A stretch of 15,523 nt of DNA from assembly GCA_002414705.1 (NCBI GenBank), contig DIAL01000157.1:29162-44684 (forward strand), written 5' to 3'. The position numbers and the translations under genes are program-made. Shown one piece after another: positions 1 to 7,208 of the stretch (position 1 is the stretch's first letter; each line of letters starts with the position of its first letter). Below the pieces are notes generated by a model. That model ran no database searches. It was not told the DNA's origin and saw only the letters and a list, made by a program, of their open reading frames with translations. This stretch comes from Flavobacteriaceae bacterium UBA5079 (GTDB lineage Bacteria > Bacteroidota > Bacteroidia > Flavobacteriales > Flavobacteriaceae).

Positions 1-809
1 CAGGAACAACTTATGATGTGGATTATACTGTGTCAGGAACATGTCCAATTACGGAAACTCAATCGGTAACAGTACTAATAAGTGGTAATGCTACATTTAC
101 TATGACAGCCAATTGTATTGGAGCTACAGCAGATATTACAGGAGATACAGGTGGAACATTCATGTTTAACCCTGATTTAGGTGATGGTGCAACAATTAAT
201 GCAACTACAGGAGAAATATCTAACGCTGTTTCAGGAACACTTTATACAGTAGATTATACAACTTTAGGCGTATGTCCAACTACAAGTACTCAAATGGTTA
301 CTATTCCAACTCAGGAGGATGCTACCTTTAGTGTGGCTTCGGTAACTTGTGAAACGGCTACCATAGAAATTACAGGTAATACAGGTGGTACATTCGGATT
401 TAATCCTCAACCTAATGATGGTGCAACGATTAATTCATCAACCGGAGTTGTGTCTAATGCCGTTACAAATACAACCTATACTATAGAGTATACAACAGCA
501 GGACCTTGTCCAGTATCATCTACTGAAACATTTACTACAGAAGAATGTTTGGTACAGGTTATTCCGCAGGTTATTACTCCTAATAATGATAACTTTAACG
601 ATACGTTTGATTTAACGGGTTACGATGTAACAAGTTTAGAAATATTTAATCGTAATGGTATTAAAGTATACAGTAAAACTAATGGTTACACCAACGAGTT
701 TGGAGGAGTTGCCGATAATGGTGATGAATTACCTGTTGGAACGTATTTCTACGTTATGAAATATCAAGAAGGTAAAGTAAAAACGGCATGGATATATATC
801 AACAAGTAA
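1..809 (+). CDS. T9SS type B secreted adhesin, C-terminal fragment (5' end outside window)
   Basis: The reading frame is open from the left edge (first full codon at base 3), so only about 268 C-terminal residues are visible. They comprise part of one repeat, two complete repeats of about 77 residues (from bases 90 and 321), and a terminal module from base 555 to the stop. The terminal module begins VIPQVITPNNDNFNDTF, continues with LEIFNRNGIKVY and PVGTYFYV, and ends WIYINK. These are hallmarks of the gliding-motility-associated CHU_C domain (TIGR04131/PF13585), the type B sorting signal of the T9SS. By family knowledge, such proteins cross the outer membrane through the T9SS and stay on the surface or are released, often as large repetitive adhesins. 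The downstream PorP/SprF and OmpA-like genes support this. The ligand and full length cannot be judged. The domain call is very sure; the adhesin role is inferred. Confidence 0.9.
   Translation, partial: GTTYDVDYTVSGTCPITETQSVTVLISGNATFTMTANCIGATADITGDTGGTFMFNPDLGDGATINATTGEISNAVSGTLYTVDYTTLGVCPTTSTQMVTIPTQEDATFSVASVTCETATIEITGNTGGTFGFNPQPNDGATINSSTGVVSNAVTNTTYTIEYTTAGPCPVSSTETFTTEECLVQVIPQVITPNNDNFNDTFDLTGYDVTSLEIFNRNGIKVYSKTNGYTNEFGGVADNGDELPVGTYFYVMKYQEGKVKTAWIYINK
90..545 (+). repeat. Two tandem 231-bp coding repeats of a surface protein (plus a partial copy upstream)
   Basis: Copy A (90-320) and copy B (321-545) encode units that begin ATF, contain TGGTF-FNP, DGATIN-TG and SNAV, and end with a YTxxYTT-G-CP segment. 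The period is exactly 77 codons (231 bp) from A to B. Bases 3 to 89 encode the tail of a preceding unit. Each complete unit has one Cys near its start and one in the CP motif, so an intradomain disulfide is possible. The copies have diverged at many codons, so the array is old rather than freshly amplified. The Ig-like or bacterial adhesion-type fold is an inference from composition. Confidence 0.85.
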
Positions 810-832
810 ACGAACACAACCAAAATTTAATA

Positions 833-1747
833 ATGAAAAAACTATATATAATTTTCGTATTCTTATTGTCTGCATCCTTTATGCACGCACAACAAGATCC
901 GCAGTACACGCAGTACATGTATAATATGAACGTGGTAAACCCAGCCTATGCAGGTTCTTTTGAAGGAATTGCTATTGGTGCACTTTACAGAAGTCAATGG
1001 GTCGGATTAGAAGGTTCTCCCAATACAGGAACACTTTCCATCAGTTCTCCAGTAGGAAAACGCGTTGGTTTAGGTTTGTCTTTTATCAATGATGAAATTG
1101 GACCAGTTAGAGAAAATAATGTGTATGCAGATTTCTCATACACATTACCTCTGGGAGGTGATAATAAATTAGCATTTGGTGTTAAAGCTGGTGCAACATT
1201 CCATAAAGTTGGATTGGTAGGATTGGATGTTATTGATATTAATGATCCATTTCTTCAAGAAAATGTAGATGGTGTTACACCAAACATTGGAGCAGGTGTT
1301 TATTTTTATAAACCAAGTAAATATTACGTGTCTGTTTCTATGCCAAACATGTTAAATTCTGTACATTTAGATGCAACCAACGGTGTTAAAGTAGGTTCTG
1401 AAACACAACATTTATTCGCTGGTGCTGGTTATGTTTTTAACTTATCAGAAGAATTTGCCTTAAAACCACACGGAATGGTTAAAATGGCGTTTGATGCACC
1501 TGTTAGTTTTGATGTAAATGCAAACTTGTTTATGTACAACTTTGTTGAAGTTGGTGTAGGTTATCGTTTAGACGATTCATTTACTGGGATGATTAACTTC
1601 ATGGTTTCTCCTAACTTAAGAATCGGTTATGCTTATGATAGCGTTCAGTCTGATTTAGACATCGCTACCACATCATCACACGAGATATTTATAAACTTCG
1701 ATTTCAGTTTCACAAAAAAAGTATCGCGTTCACCACGTTATTTCTAA
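833..1747 (+). CDS. PorP/SprF family type IX secretion membrane protein
   Basis: This is a 304-residue outer-membrane protein. It has a signal peptide (MKKLYIIFVFLL...HAQ), then the family signature QQDPQYTQYMYNMNVVNPAYAG and QWVGLEGSP (residues about 20-65), then alternating beta-strand sequence ending in an aromatic residue, as expected for a barrel. By family knowledge, PorP is a T9SS envelope component and SprF is needed for secretion of the adjacent adhesin SprB in Flavobacterium johnsoniae. PorP/SprF paralogues beside CHU_C proteins are usually dedicated to that partner. An in-frame ATG at 788 lies inside the upstream gene. I chose 833 because the signal peptide starts there and an A-rich leader precedes it. 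The gene starts 23 bases after the adhesin stop and is followed after 18 bases by the OmpA-like gene, so co-transcription is likely. It is more likely a paralogue than the core PorP. Confidence 0.93.
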   Translation: MKKLYIIFVFLLSASFMHAQQDPQYTQYMYNMNVVNPAYAGSFEGIAIGALYRSQWVGLEGSPNTGTLSISSPVGKRVGLGLSFINDEIGPVRENNVYADFSYTLPLGGDNKLAFGVKAGATFHKVGLVGLDVIDINDPFLQENVDGVTPNIGAGVYFYKPSKYYVSVSMPNMLNSVHLDATNGVKVGSETQHLFAGAGYVFNLSEEFALKPHGMVKMAFDAPVSFDVNANLFMYNFVEVGVGYRLDDSFTGMINFMVSPNLRIGYAYDSVQSDLDIATTSSHEIFINFDFSFTKKVSRSPRYF

Positions 1748-1765
1748 TCACTTAAGCTAAACATA

Positions 1766-3673
1766 ATGAAAAACATTAAAATATTTATAGCACTTATATT
1801 CATGAGTAGTTTAAGTGCAACTGCTCAAAACAAAGCCACACAAGCAGCCGATAAGCATTTTGCTAAATATGAGTTTGTGGAAGCTATTGAAGATTACAAT
1901 AAATTAGTAGAAAATGGTAAAGCTGATACTTATGTATATACTCAATTAGGCGAGGCAAATTATAATATTTTTAATACGGTTGAAGCGGAACGTTGGTTTT
2001 CAAAATCTTTGGAGACATCTCAAAATGCAGAAACCATTTACAAATACTCCCAAATGCTTAAAGCAAATGGTAAGTATAAAGAGTCTAATGAGCAAATGCA
2101 ACGTTTTGCTAGTATGCGTCCAGGAGACGATCGTGCTGTAGCTTTTCAAGCAAATCCAGATTATTTACCAAAGATTTTAGAAAAAGGTAAAAAGTTTAAT
2201 ATTCAGAATTTAGATATTAATTCAGAAAACTCTGATTTTGGTGGAACAGTAAATAATGGTCAGTTTTATTTTACATCTGCTAGAAACAATGCCAGACGTA
2301 ATTACGGTTGGAATGATCAACCATTTTTAGATGTTTATGTATCTACAATTCTTACGGATGGTACATACCAAGAAGCAGATCAAGTAGAAGGAGATATTAA
2401 TACTAAATACCACGAAGGTACTGTTACGTTTAGTCCAGATGGTAACACCATGTATTTTTCACGTGAAAGTTTCTTTGAAGGTGAATATGAAAAAGATAGT
2501 ATTTCAAATACTAAATACAGTGTTTTACATTTATTTAAGGCAACCAAAAATGGTGAAAAATGGCAAAATGTTGAGCCGCTTAAATTAAATAGCCCAAATT
2601 ACAATGTTAGTAACCCAGCAATGAGTGCAGATGGTAAAAGATTATATTTCCAATCTAATATGCCAGGCGGTTTCGGATTGTTTGATATTTACATGGCTCC
2701 AGTTAACGACAACGGAACAGTTGGAGATGCTGTGAATTTAGGTCAGAAAGTAAATACCGAAGGCAATGAAAAATTCCCTTATTCAAGTGATAATGGTACT
2801 TTATACTTTTCGTCCGATGGTCATTTAGGTCTTGGTTCCATGGATGTTTTCTATACAAAGGAAATTGACGGAAAAATGGCGCCTGTACGTAATGTTGGGA
2901 TTCCAGTAAATAGTAATGCAGACGATTTTGCATTTGTTATGAATGAAGAATCTGGTGAAGGTTATGTATCTTCAAATCGTGAAGGCGGAAAAGGAAGTGA
3001 TGATATTTACATGCTTAAAAAACTACAACCAATTTGCGATGTTTTAATAACAGCAACTATTGTAGATGCTACAACAGGGAAACCATTATCTGGAGCTATG
3101 GCATCCATAGTGGATGACCAAGGAAACAAAATGGCATCTAAACTATCAAACGAAAATGGGATAGCTGAATTTATTGTTGAATGTGAAACAGATACACAAG
3201 TAGAAGTAACTTTAGATGGTTACGAAAGTAATAAAGTAGCTGTTGCTGGAACAAGAGATGAAGAAACTACAGTACAAATTCCATTAAATCCTATTGAGAA
3301 AATATTAGTTGCAGATCGTGTGGAATTAAATCCTATTTATTTCGATTTTGATAAATCGAATGTAACAGCTAAAGCTGCATTTGAGTTGGATAAATTAGTT
3401 CAAATCATGAACAAGTATCCAAATATGGTTATTAAAGCAACATCTCACACGGATAGTCGTGGATCAGCTCCATACAATGAGAAATTATCAGACAGACGTG
3501 CAAAAACAACTGTCCAATATGTGATTTCTAAAGGTATAGATGCAAGTAGAATTTCTGGTCAAGGTATGGGTGAAAATGAACCGAAAGTTAATTGTGGTTC
3601 AAACTGTACAGAAGACCAACACCAATTAAACCGTCGTTCTGAATTTTTAATTGTAAGTGGTGGAAACCAATAA
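1766..3673 (+). CDS. TPR/PD40-propeller/OmpA-like peptidoglycan-anchoring protein (PorE-like architecture)
   Basis: This is a 635-residue envelope protein. In order it has a signal peptide (to about residue 21), TPR-like helices (about 25-120), PD40/WD40-like propeller blades (about 155-420, with SPDGNTMYFS, SADGKRLYFQS and SSDNGTLYFSSDG), a carboxypeptidase-regulatory-like beta sandwich (about 423-508), and an OmpA C-terminal domain (about 520-632). In the OmpA domain, D563 and R578 sit at the spacing used to bind the diaminopimelate of peptidoglycan. A Cys pair (C610, C614) lies in its last loop. The domain order matches PorE of Porphyromonas gingivalis, a periplasmic T9SS component that ties the outer-membrane part to the cell wall. 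By inference it anchors the upstream PorP/SprF protein and helps export the adhesin. It is the last gene before a strong hairpin. Exact orthology to PorE is not established, because flavobacteria carry many such paralogues. Confidence 0.9.
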   Translation: MKNIKIFIALIFMSSLSATAQNKATQAADKHFAKYEFVEAIEDYNKLVENGKADTYVYTQLGEANYNIFNTVEAERWFSKSLETSQNAETIYKYSQMLKANGKYKESNEQMQRFASMRPGDDRAVAFQANPDYLPKILEKGKKFNIQNLDINSENSDFGGTVNNGQFYFTSARNNARRNYGWNDQPFLDVYVSTILTDGTYQEADQVEGDINTKYHEGTVTFSPDGNTMYFSRESFFEGEYEKDSISNTKYSVLHLFKATKNGEKWQNVEPLKLNSPNYNVSNPAMSADGKRLYFQSNMPGGFGLFDIYMAPVNDNGTVGDAVNLGQKVNTEGNEKFPYSSDNGTLYFSSDGHLGLGSMDVFYTKEIDGKMAPVRNVGIPVNSNADDFAFVMNEESGEGYVSSNREGGKGSDDIYMLKKLQPICDVLITATIVDATTGKPLSGAMASIVDDQGNKMASKLSNENGIAEFIVECETDTQVEVTLDGYESNKVAVAGTRDEETTVQIPLNPIEKILVADRVELNPIYFDFDKSNVTAKAAFELDKLVQIMNKYPNMVIKATSHTDSRGSAPYNEKLSDRRAKTTVQYVISKGIDASRISGQGMGENEPKVNCGSNCTEDQHQLNRRSEFLIVSGGNQ

Positions 3674-3703
3674 CAAAAAGAATTTTTAGTAACATGAAGG
3701 CAT

Positions 3704-3736
3704 AAAAAAAGCTCCGAAAACATTCGGAGCTTTTTT
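3704..3736. terminator. Bidirectional intrinsic terminator
   Basis: Perfect 8-bp stem GCTCCGAA (3711-3718) / TTCGGAGC (3723-3730) with loop AACA, flanked by seven A on the left and six T on the right. It is therefore a proper hairpin plus U-tract on both strands. It separates two convergent genes, the OmpA-like gene (stop 3673) and the ribonuclease gene (stop 3738). Confidence 0.9.
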
Positions 3737-3737
3737 A

Positions 3738-5282
3738 TTATTTAATTTGTTTACCATCTTTATCAAAAAAGTGGTACTCTAAATATGTGTAAGCATCTCT
3801 TGGTAAAATTTTGACCCATTTTTTGTGTTCAAAAAACCATTTTGAACGAATAGATGGAATACCTTTTGTTAAAAAGGCTGCTATAAAAGGATGTGTGTTT
3901 AAAGTCACCTTCGTATAGTCTTTTTTTAATAATTGTTCAAGATCGTGAGAAATTTTAGACACAATACCAATTGGTGCCTCAACATCCTCGCCGTTTGCAG
4001 CATCGGGATTTTCCTCACGCGTTTTAATGTTCATTTCTGGACGTACGCGTTGTCTTGTGATCTGTACTAAACCAAATTTACTTGGTGGTAGTATTTTGTG
4101 TTTCGCTCTGTCATCTTTCATTTCATCACGAAGATGATTGTAAAGCGTTTTTCTGTTTTCAGCTTTCGTCATATCAATAAAGTCAATAACAATAATGCCA
4201 CCCATATCACGTAGACGAAGTTGTCTAGCAATTTCAGTTGCAGATATCATATTAACTTCCAAGGCTGTTTCCTCTTGATTGCGAGCTTTATTGGAACGAT
4301 TTCCACTATTTACATCTACTACATGCAGTGCTTCAGTGTGTTCTATAACCAAATAAGCGCCTTTTGCCATAGAAACAGTTTTCCCGAAGGACGTTTTTAT
4401 CTGTCTTTCTACACCAAACTTCTCAAAAATGGGAACATTGGATTGATATAATTTCACTATAGATTCTTTTTTTGGTGCAATTTCCTGCACGTAATCTTTA
4501 ATTTGAATGTAAAGCTCTTCGTCATCTACATGGATATTTGTAAACGTATCGTTAAAAATATCACGTAATATGGACGAGGCTTTGTTCAATTCTCCAAGTA
4601 CTTTACTTGGGTGGTGTGCTTTGTCTAGCTTTTTACACATGGCGGTCCAACGACCGATTAAATTTTGTAAATCTTTGTCTAGCTCTGCTACTTTTTTGCC
4701 TTCTGCTACAGTTCGTACAATAACACCGAAACCTTGAGGCGTAATGCTCTTTACAAGGCGTTTTAAGCGGTCTTTCTCTTCACGATCTTCTATCTTTTGA
4801 GAAATAGAAATACGGTCTGAAAAAGGCACTAAAACAATGTATCTACCAGCTATGGACAATTCGGAACTAATCCGTGGTCCTTTTGTAGATATCGGCTCTT
4901 TAACTATTTGTACTAAAGTAGATTGATTTGATTTTATAACGTCATTAATTTTGCCGTCTTTATCAATATCTTTTTCAAATGGGAAATTCTTTAAAGAATA
5001 GTCTTTTAGTTTACCTGTGCTTACACGTTTTGTGAATTTTAAAAGGGAAGGGAGTTTAGGTCCTAAATCATGATAATGTAAAAAGGCATCTTTTTCATAG
5101 CCCACATTTACAAATGCTGCATTTAAACCTGGAACAGCTTTTCTTATTTTGGCAATAAACACATCGCCAACAGAAAAGTTGTTACCACCTTCATCTTTTT
5201 GTAATTCAACTAGTCTTCCATCTTTTAATAAGGCAAAATCAACGTTGTCTGAACCAGACCGAATAATTAATTCTTTATCCAT
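3738..5282 (-). CDS. rng: Ribonuclease E/G family endoribonuclease
   Basis: This 514-residue protein has the RNase G layout: an S1-like RNA-binding segment (about 35-125), a RNase H-like/5'-sensor region, and the catalytic DNase I-like core. D323 (in VVDVNSG) and D367 (in IVIDFIDM) align with the Mg-binding D303 and D346 of E. coli RNase E. The stretch EIARQLRLRDMGG is near-invariant in the family. By family knowledge it makes single-strand cuts in mRNA decay and 16S rRNA 5'-end maturation. There is no long C-terminal degradosome scaffold. Oddly, the zinc-link CPxC motif that joins protomers in E. coli RNase E/G is missing. After VQITRQRVRPEMN comes an Asp/Glu/Asn-rich stretch, and the only Cys in the whole protein is C216. 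The ATG at 5282 follows an A-rich leader. The gene appears to be transcribed apart from the upstream small gene, because a terminator lies between them. The family call is very sure. Confidence 0.95.
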   Translation of the reverse strand: MDKELIIRSGSDNVDFALLKDGRLVELQKDEGGNNFSVGDVFIAKIRKAVPGLNAAFVNVGYEKDAFLHYHDLGPKLPSLLKFTKRVSTGKLKDYSLKNFPFEKDIDKDGKINDVIKSNQSTLVQIVKEPISTKGPRISSELSIAGRYIVLVPFSDRISISQKIEDREEKDRLKRLVKSITPQGFGVIVRTVAEGKKVAELDKDLQNLIGRWTAMCKKLDKAHHPSKVLGELNKASSILRDIFNDTFTNIHVDDEELYIQIKDYVQEIAPKKESIVKLYQSNVPIFEKFGVERQIKTSFGKTVSMAKGAYLVIEHTEALHVVDVNSGNRSNKARNQEETALEVNMISATEIARQLRLRDMGGIIVIDFIDMTKAENRKTLYNHLRDEMKDDRAKHKILPPSKFGLVQITRQRVRPEMNIKTREENPDAANGEDVEAPIGIVSKISHDLEQLLKKDYTKVTLNTHPFIAAFLTKGIPSIRSKWFFEHKKWVKILPRDAYTYLEYHFFDKDGKQIK

Positions 5283-5510
5283 TTTGTTAATTTTTATCTA
5301 CCATACATTAGGTATGACAGATGGATTAATACTATTTTTTCTACTGCTCATTATAAACAATAGAAAGAAACCATAGCTATAGTCAGTTTTGAAATTGACA
5401 ATAGTTATGGTATCTCACAGGATTTTTTTTTAAATCCGAAGAGTAAACACAATACACAAATTGGTGCATTGAGAAACTCAATTTCAAAGAACTCTTTGTT
5501 TTAAAAACCA
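5283..5510. other. Structured non-coding spacer upstream of rng
   Basis: No convincing gene lies here. Besides the 42-bp inverted repeat, it contains several smaller hairpin-forming pairs: CATAC/GTATG around 5303-5317, GGATTT/AAATCC around a T6 loop (about 5420-5437), ATTGAG/CTCAAT (5468-5482) and CAAAGA/TCTTTG (5485-5498). No exact TAnnTTTG box was found in the rng direction, yet the terminator at 5511-5536 implies that rng has its own promoter here. The region probably holds the rng promoter and 5' leader. Confidence 0.5.
5370..5411. repeat. 42-bp imperfect inverted repeat upstream of rng
   Basis: The left arm (5370-5389, starting ACCATAGCTATAG) and right arm (5392-5411, ending AATAGTTATGGT) are 20 bp each, with a 2-base TG spacer and only three unpaired or wobble positions. 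On plus-strand RNA two of these are G-U pairs. On minus-strand RNA, the sense of rng, they become C/A mismatches. It lies 88 bases before the rng start codon. It could be a leader structure, a regulator-binding palindrome, or part of a small RNA; the sequence does not decide. Confidence 0.7.
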
Positions 5511-5536
5511 AAAAAGTAGTTAAATAACTACTTTTT
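5511..5536 (-). terminator. Intrinsic terminator after the 30-aa gene
   Basis: Perfect inverted repeat AAAAAGTAGTTA (5511-5522) / TAACTACTTTTT (5525-5536) around AA. Its core is GTAGTTA/TAACTAC, and on the minus strand it ends in a run of T. It starts 4 bases past the stop of the small basic-protein gene, so it should end the HU/small-gene transcript before rng. The symmetric A/T runs could let it work on both strands. Confidence 0.75.
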
Positions 5537-5540
5537 AAGC

Positions 5541-5633
5541 TTACTTCTTCTTCTTGTGACGGTTAGCGCGTCTTCTCTTTTTACGCTTATGCGTTGCTAC
5601 CTTGTGTCTCTTTCTCTTTTTACCACTTGGCAT
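5541..5633 (-). CDS. 30-residue Lys/Arg-rich basic protein, possible ribosomal protein
   Basis: An ATG at 5633 opens a 30-codon frame ending in TAA at 5541. The product starts MPSGKKRKRHKVATHKRKK and ends ANRHKKKK. Nineteen of its 30 residues are Lys, Arg or His plus further His, and it has no acidic residue, signal peptide or membrane segment. From memory, near-identical short proteins occur across Bacteroidota, usually as hypothetical proteins. The composition is that of small ribosomal proteins buried in rRNA. It does not look like the bTHX family. The novel flavobacterial protein bL38, seen in the F. johnsoniae ribosome, is a candidate identity that I cannot confirm. It lies 34 bases after the HU gene on the same strand, has no promoter box of its own that I can see, and is followed at once by a terminator, so it is probably co-transcribed with HU. 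The gene is very likely real; the function is inferred. Confidence 0.8.
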   Translation of the reverse strand: MPSGKKRKRHKVATHKRKKRRRANRHKKKK

Positions 5634-5667
5634 AAGTTACTTGTTTTAAGTTAATAATTTAATGTTT

Positions 5668-5958
5668 TTACTTGACGTCAACATTCGTTTTAACACCTTC
5701 TACAAATACTTTTGCAGGTTTAAATGCAGGAATATTGTGAGCAGGTATTTTGATAGTTGTATTTTTAGAAATATTTCTTCCAGTTTTTTCGGCTCTTGTT
5801 TTAATTATAAAGCTTCCAAAACCTCTTAAATAAACATTATCTCCACTCTCTAATGAAGTTTTCACTTCTTCCATAAATGTTTCAACAGTTGCCTGTACAT
5901 CGCCTTTTTCAATTCCTAATTTTTCAGAAATTTTTGCTACTAAATCAGCTTTTGTCAT
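5668..5958 (-). CDS. HU/IHF family DNA-binding protein
   Basis: The 96 residues match the usual length of about 90-100 for HU. The N-terminal helices begin MTKADLVAKISEKLG. The beta-arm region GDNVYLRGFGSF is the strongly conserved HU core. The arm NISKNTTIKIPAHNIPAFKP carries the Pro that intercalates into the minor groove, and KPAK precedes the last helix. It bends and compacts DNA as a dimer in the nucleoid. Flavobacteria have several HU paralogues, so I give no gene symbol. A flavobacterial promoter box lies upstream (6001-6008), and the region to 6093 is shared with the divergent mutY. The 30-aa basic-protein gene follows 34 bases downstream. Confidence 0.95.
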   Translation of the reverse strand: MTKADLVAKISEKLGIEKGDVQATVETFMEEVKTSLESGDNVYLRGFGSFIIKTRAEKTGRNISKNTTIKIPAHNIPAFKPAKVFVEGVKTNVDVK

Positions 5959-6000
5959 TTTACTTTTTTTATTATGTTGCTATTAATCTAATAAGGGATG

Positions 6001-6032
6001 CAAATATAGGAATTAAAAATTCAATATTTCAA
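6001..6032 (-). promoter_or_regulatory. Promoter of the HU gene (flavobacterial -7/-33)
   Basis: Read on the minus strand, TATATTTG (6001-6008) fits the Bacteroidota -7 consensus TAnnTTTG. A TTG (6030-6032) lies 21 bases upstream as the -33 element. The resulting leader would be roughly 35 nt. Confidence 0.65.
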
Positions 6033-6066
6033 ACCTAATTCATTAAAATTTAAGAATATAAACCTT

Positions 6067-6074
6067 TATTTTTG
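6067..6074 (+). promoter_or_regulatory. Candidate -7 box for mutY
   Basis: TATTTTTG fits TAnnTTTG and ends 19 bases before the mutY ATG, so the leader would be very short (about 12-15 nt). I see no TTG at the expected -33 distance, which lowers confidence. The box would fire away from the HU promoter. Confidence 0.45.
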
Positions 6075-6093
6075 CCATTAGTATATTTCTCAA

Positions 6094-7134
6094 ATGTATA
6101 TAACAAAAACATTAATTAGTTGGTATTCAATTAATAAGCGCAATTTACCGTGGCGAAATACCAAAAACCCATACTATATATGGTTATCCGAAATTATTTT
6201 GCAACAAACGCAAATTAAGCAAGGTCTGCCTTATTACGAAGCTTTTATAGCACAATACCCTACAGTTTTCGACCTTGCAAATGCACACGAAGAGGCTGTT
6301 TTAAAACTTTGGCAAGGCTTGGGCTACTACTCAAGAGCTAGAAATTTACATGCTACAGCAAAATACGTGGCTTTTGAATTGAACGGAAATTTCCCAAACA
6401 CCTATAAGGATTTACTAAAACTAAAAGGTGTTGGCGATTATACAGCAAGTGCCATAGCTTCTTTTTGCTTTAACGAAGTTGCTGCTGTTGTTGATGGAAA
6501 TGTTTATCGTGTTCTTGCTAGGTTTTATGGAATCCACACACCTATAAATAGTACCGAAGGTAAAAAAGTTTTTAAAGCACTTGCAACAGATATTATTGAT
6601 GTTAATAATCCAGCCGATTTTAATCAAGCCATTATGGAATTTGGTGCTATACAATGCAAACCAAGTAGCCCAAACTGTTTAGCTTGCCCGTTAATGGATA
6701 ACTGTGTTGCTTTCAGGGAAAATGATATAGCTATTTTACCCGTTAAAATAAAAAGTAATAAACCCAAAAATAAATTCTTTAATTTTCTGGTTTATGTCAC
6801 AAATGATGGACAAACTATCCTGGAGAAACGTAAAGGGAAAGGAATTTGGCAAAATTTATATCAATTTCCGTTGTTGGAAACTACCAAAAGTTTGAATGAA
6901 ACTGAATTTCTGAAAGAATTAAATTCTGATGATTTTTTTGAAAATCTAACCTTATTCAATTCCATTGATATTATTCATAAATTATCGCATCAGCATTTAC
7001 ATACCAAATTCTGGATTATAAAAACAACTACTTTACCGAAATCTGGTATTGCTATTTCTGAAATAGAAAATTATGCGGTTCCAGTTCTTATTAAAAACTT
7101 TATAGATGCTTTTAATTTTCAATCTGAAATTTAG
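6094..7134 (+). CDS. mutY: A/G-specific adenine DNA glycosylase
   Basis: This is a 346-residue base-excision repair enzyme that removes adenine mispaired with 8-oxoguanine or guanine. The catalytic E33 is in WLSEIILQQTQ. The helix-hairpin-helix LKGVGDYTASAIASF is at about 109-124. The catalytic D134 is in VVDGNVYRVLAR. The 4Fe-4S cluster cysteines C188, C195, C198 and C204 have the exact C-x6-C-x2-C-x5-C spacing. From about residue 225, a NUDIX-like domain (with LEKRKGKGIWQNLYQFPLLE) recognises 8-oxoguanine. These features separate it from endonuclease III, which lacks the C-terminal domain. The ATG at 6094 is the first possible start and begins directly with the MutY N-terminus. It is divergent from HU, with ssb 74 bases downstream. 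All key residues are present. Confidence 0.97.
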   Translation: MYITKTLISWYSINKRNLPWRNTKNPYYIWLSEIILQQTQIKQGLPYYEAFIAQYPTVFDLANAHEEAVLKLWQGLGYYSRARNLHATAKYVAFELNGNFPNTYKDLLKLKGVGDYTASAIASFCFNEVAAVVDGNVYRVLARFYGIHTPINSTEGKKVFKALATDIIDVNNPADFNQAIMEFGAIQCKPSSPNCLACPLMDNCVAFRENDIAILPVKIKSNKPKNKFFNFLVYVTNDGQTILEKRKGKGIWQNLYQFPLLETTKSLNETEFLKELNSDDFFENLTLFNSIDIIHKLSHQHLHTKFWIIKTTTLPKSGIAISEIENYAVPVLIKNFIDAFNFQSEI

Positions 7135-7182
7135 CAAGCTCATATTTTTTTACTAATTTTAAGTTTATGAATAGCAAAAGCG

Positions 7183-7190
7183 TAATTTTG
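7183..7190 (+). promoter_or_regulatory. Candidate -7 box for ssb
   Basis: TAATTTTG matches TAnnTTTG and ends 18 bases before the ssb ATG. The upstream TTTA around 7164 is only a weak -33 match. It would give ssb, and perhaps gldE-gldD, a promoter separate from mutY. Confidence 0.5.
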
Positions 7191-7208
7191 CCAAACAAAT
7201 AAAAAAAT

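Noticed and set aside
90..545. Direct repeats considered as a CRISPR array or mobile element
   Set aside because: The repeats are 231 bp, tandem, in frame and inside a coding region; no short repeat-spacer pattern or transposase is present.
788..832. Upstream ATG start for the PorP/SprF gene
   Set aside because: It overlaps the adhesin gene by 22 bases and adds 15 polar residues before a normal signal peptide; 833 is better.
3738..5282. Frame disruption considered as the cause of the missing zinc link in the RNase
   Set aside because: The frame is continuous and resumes family-like sequence (KVTLNTHPFIAAFLTKG, SKWFFEHKKWV) after the gap, so the motif looks lost rather than broken by a frameshift.
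5149..5376. 75-codon plus-strand frame overlapping the rng 5' end
   Set aside because: Mostly antisense to rng, with no domain or plausible start context; the part beyond rng is AT-rich non-coding sequence.
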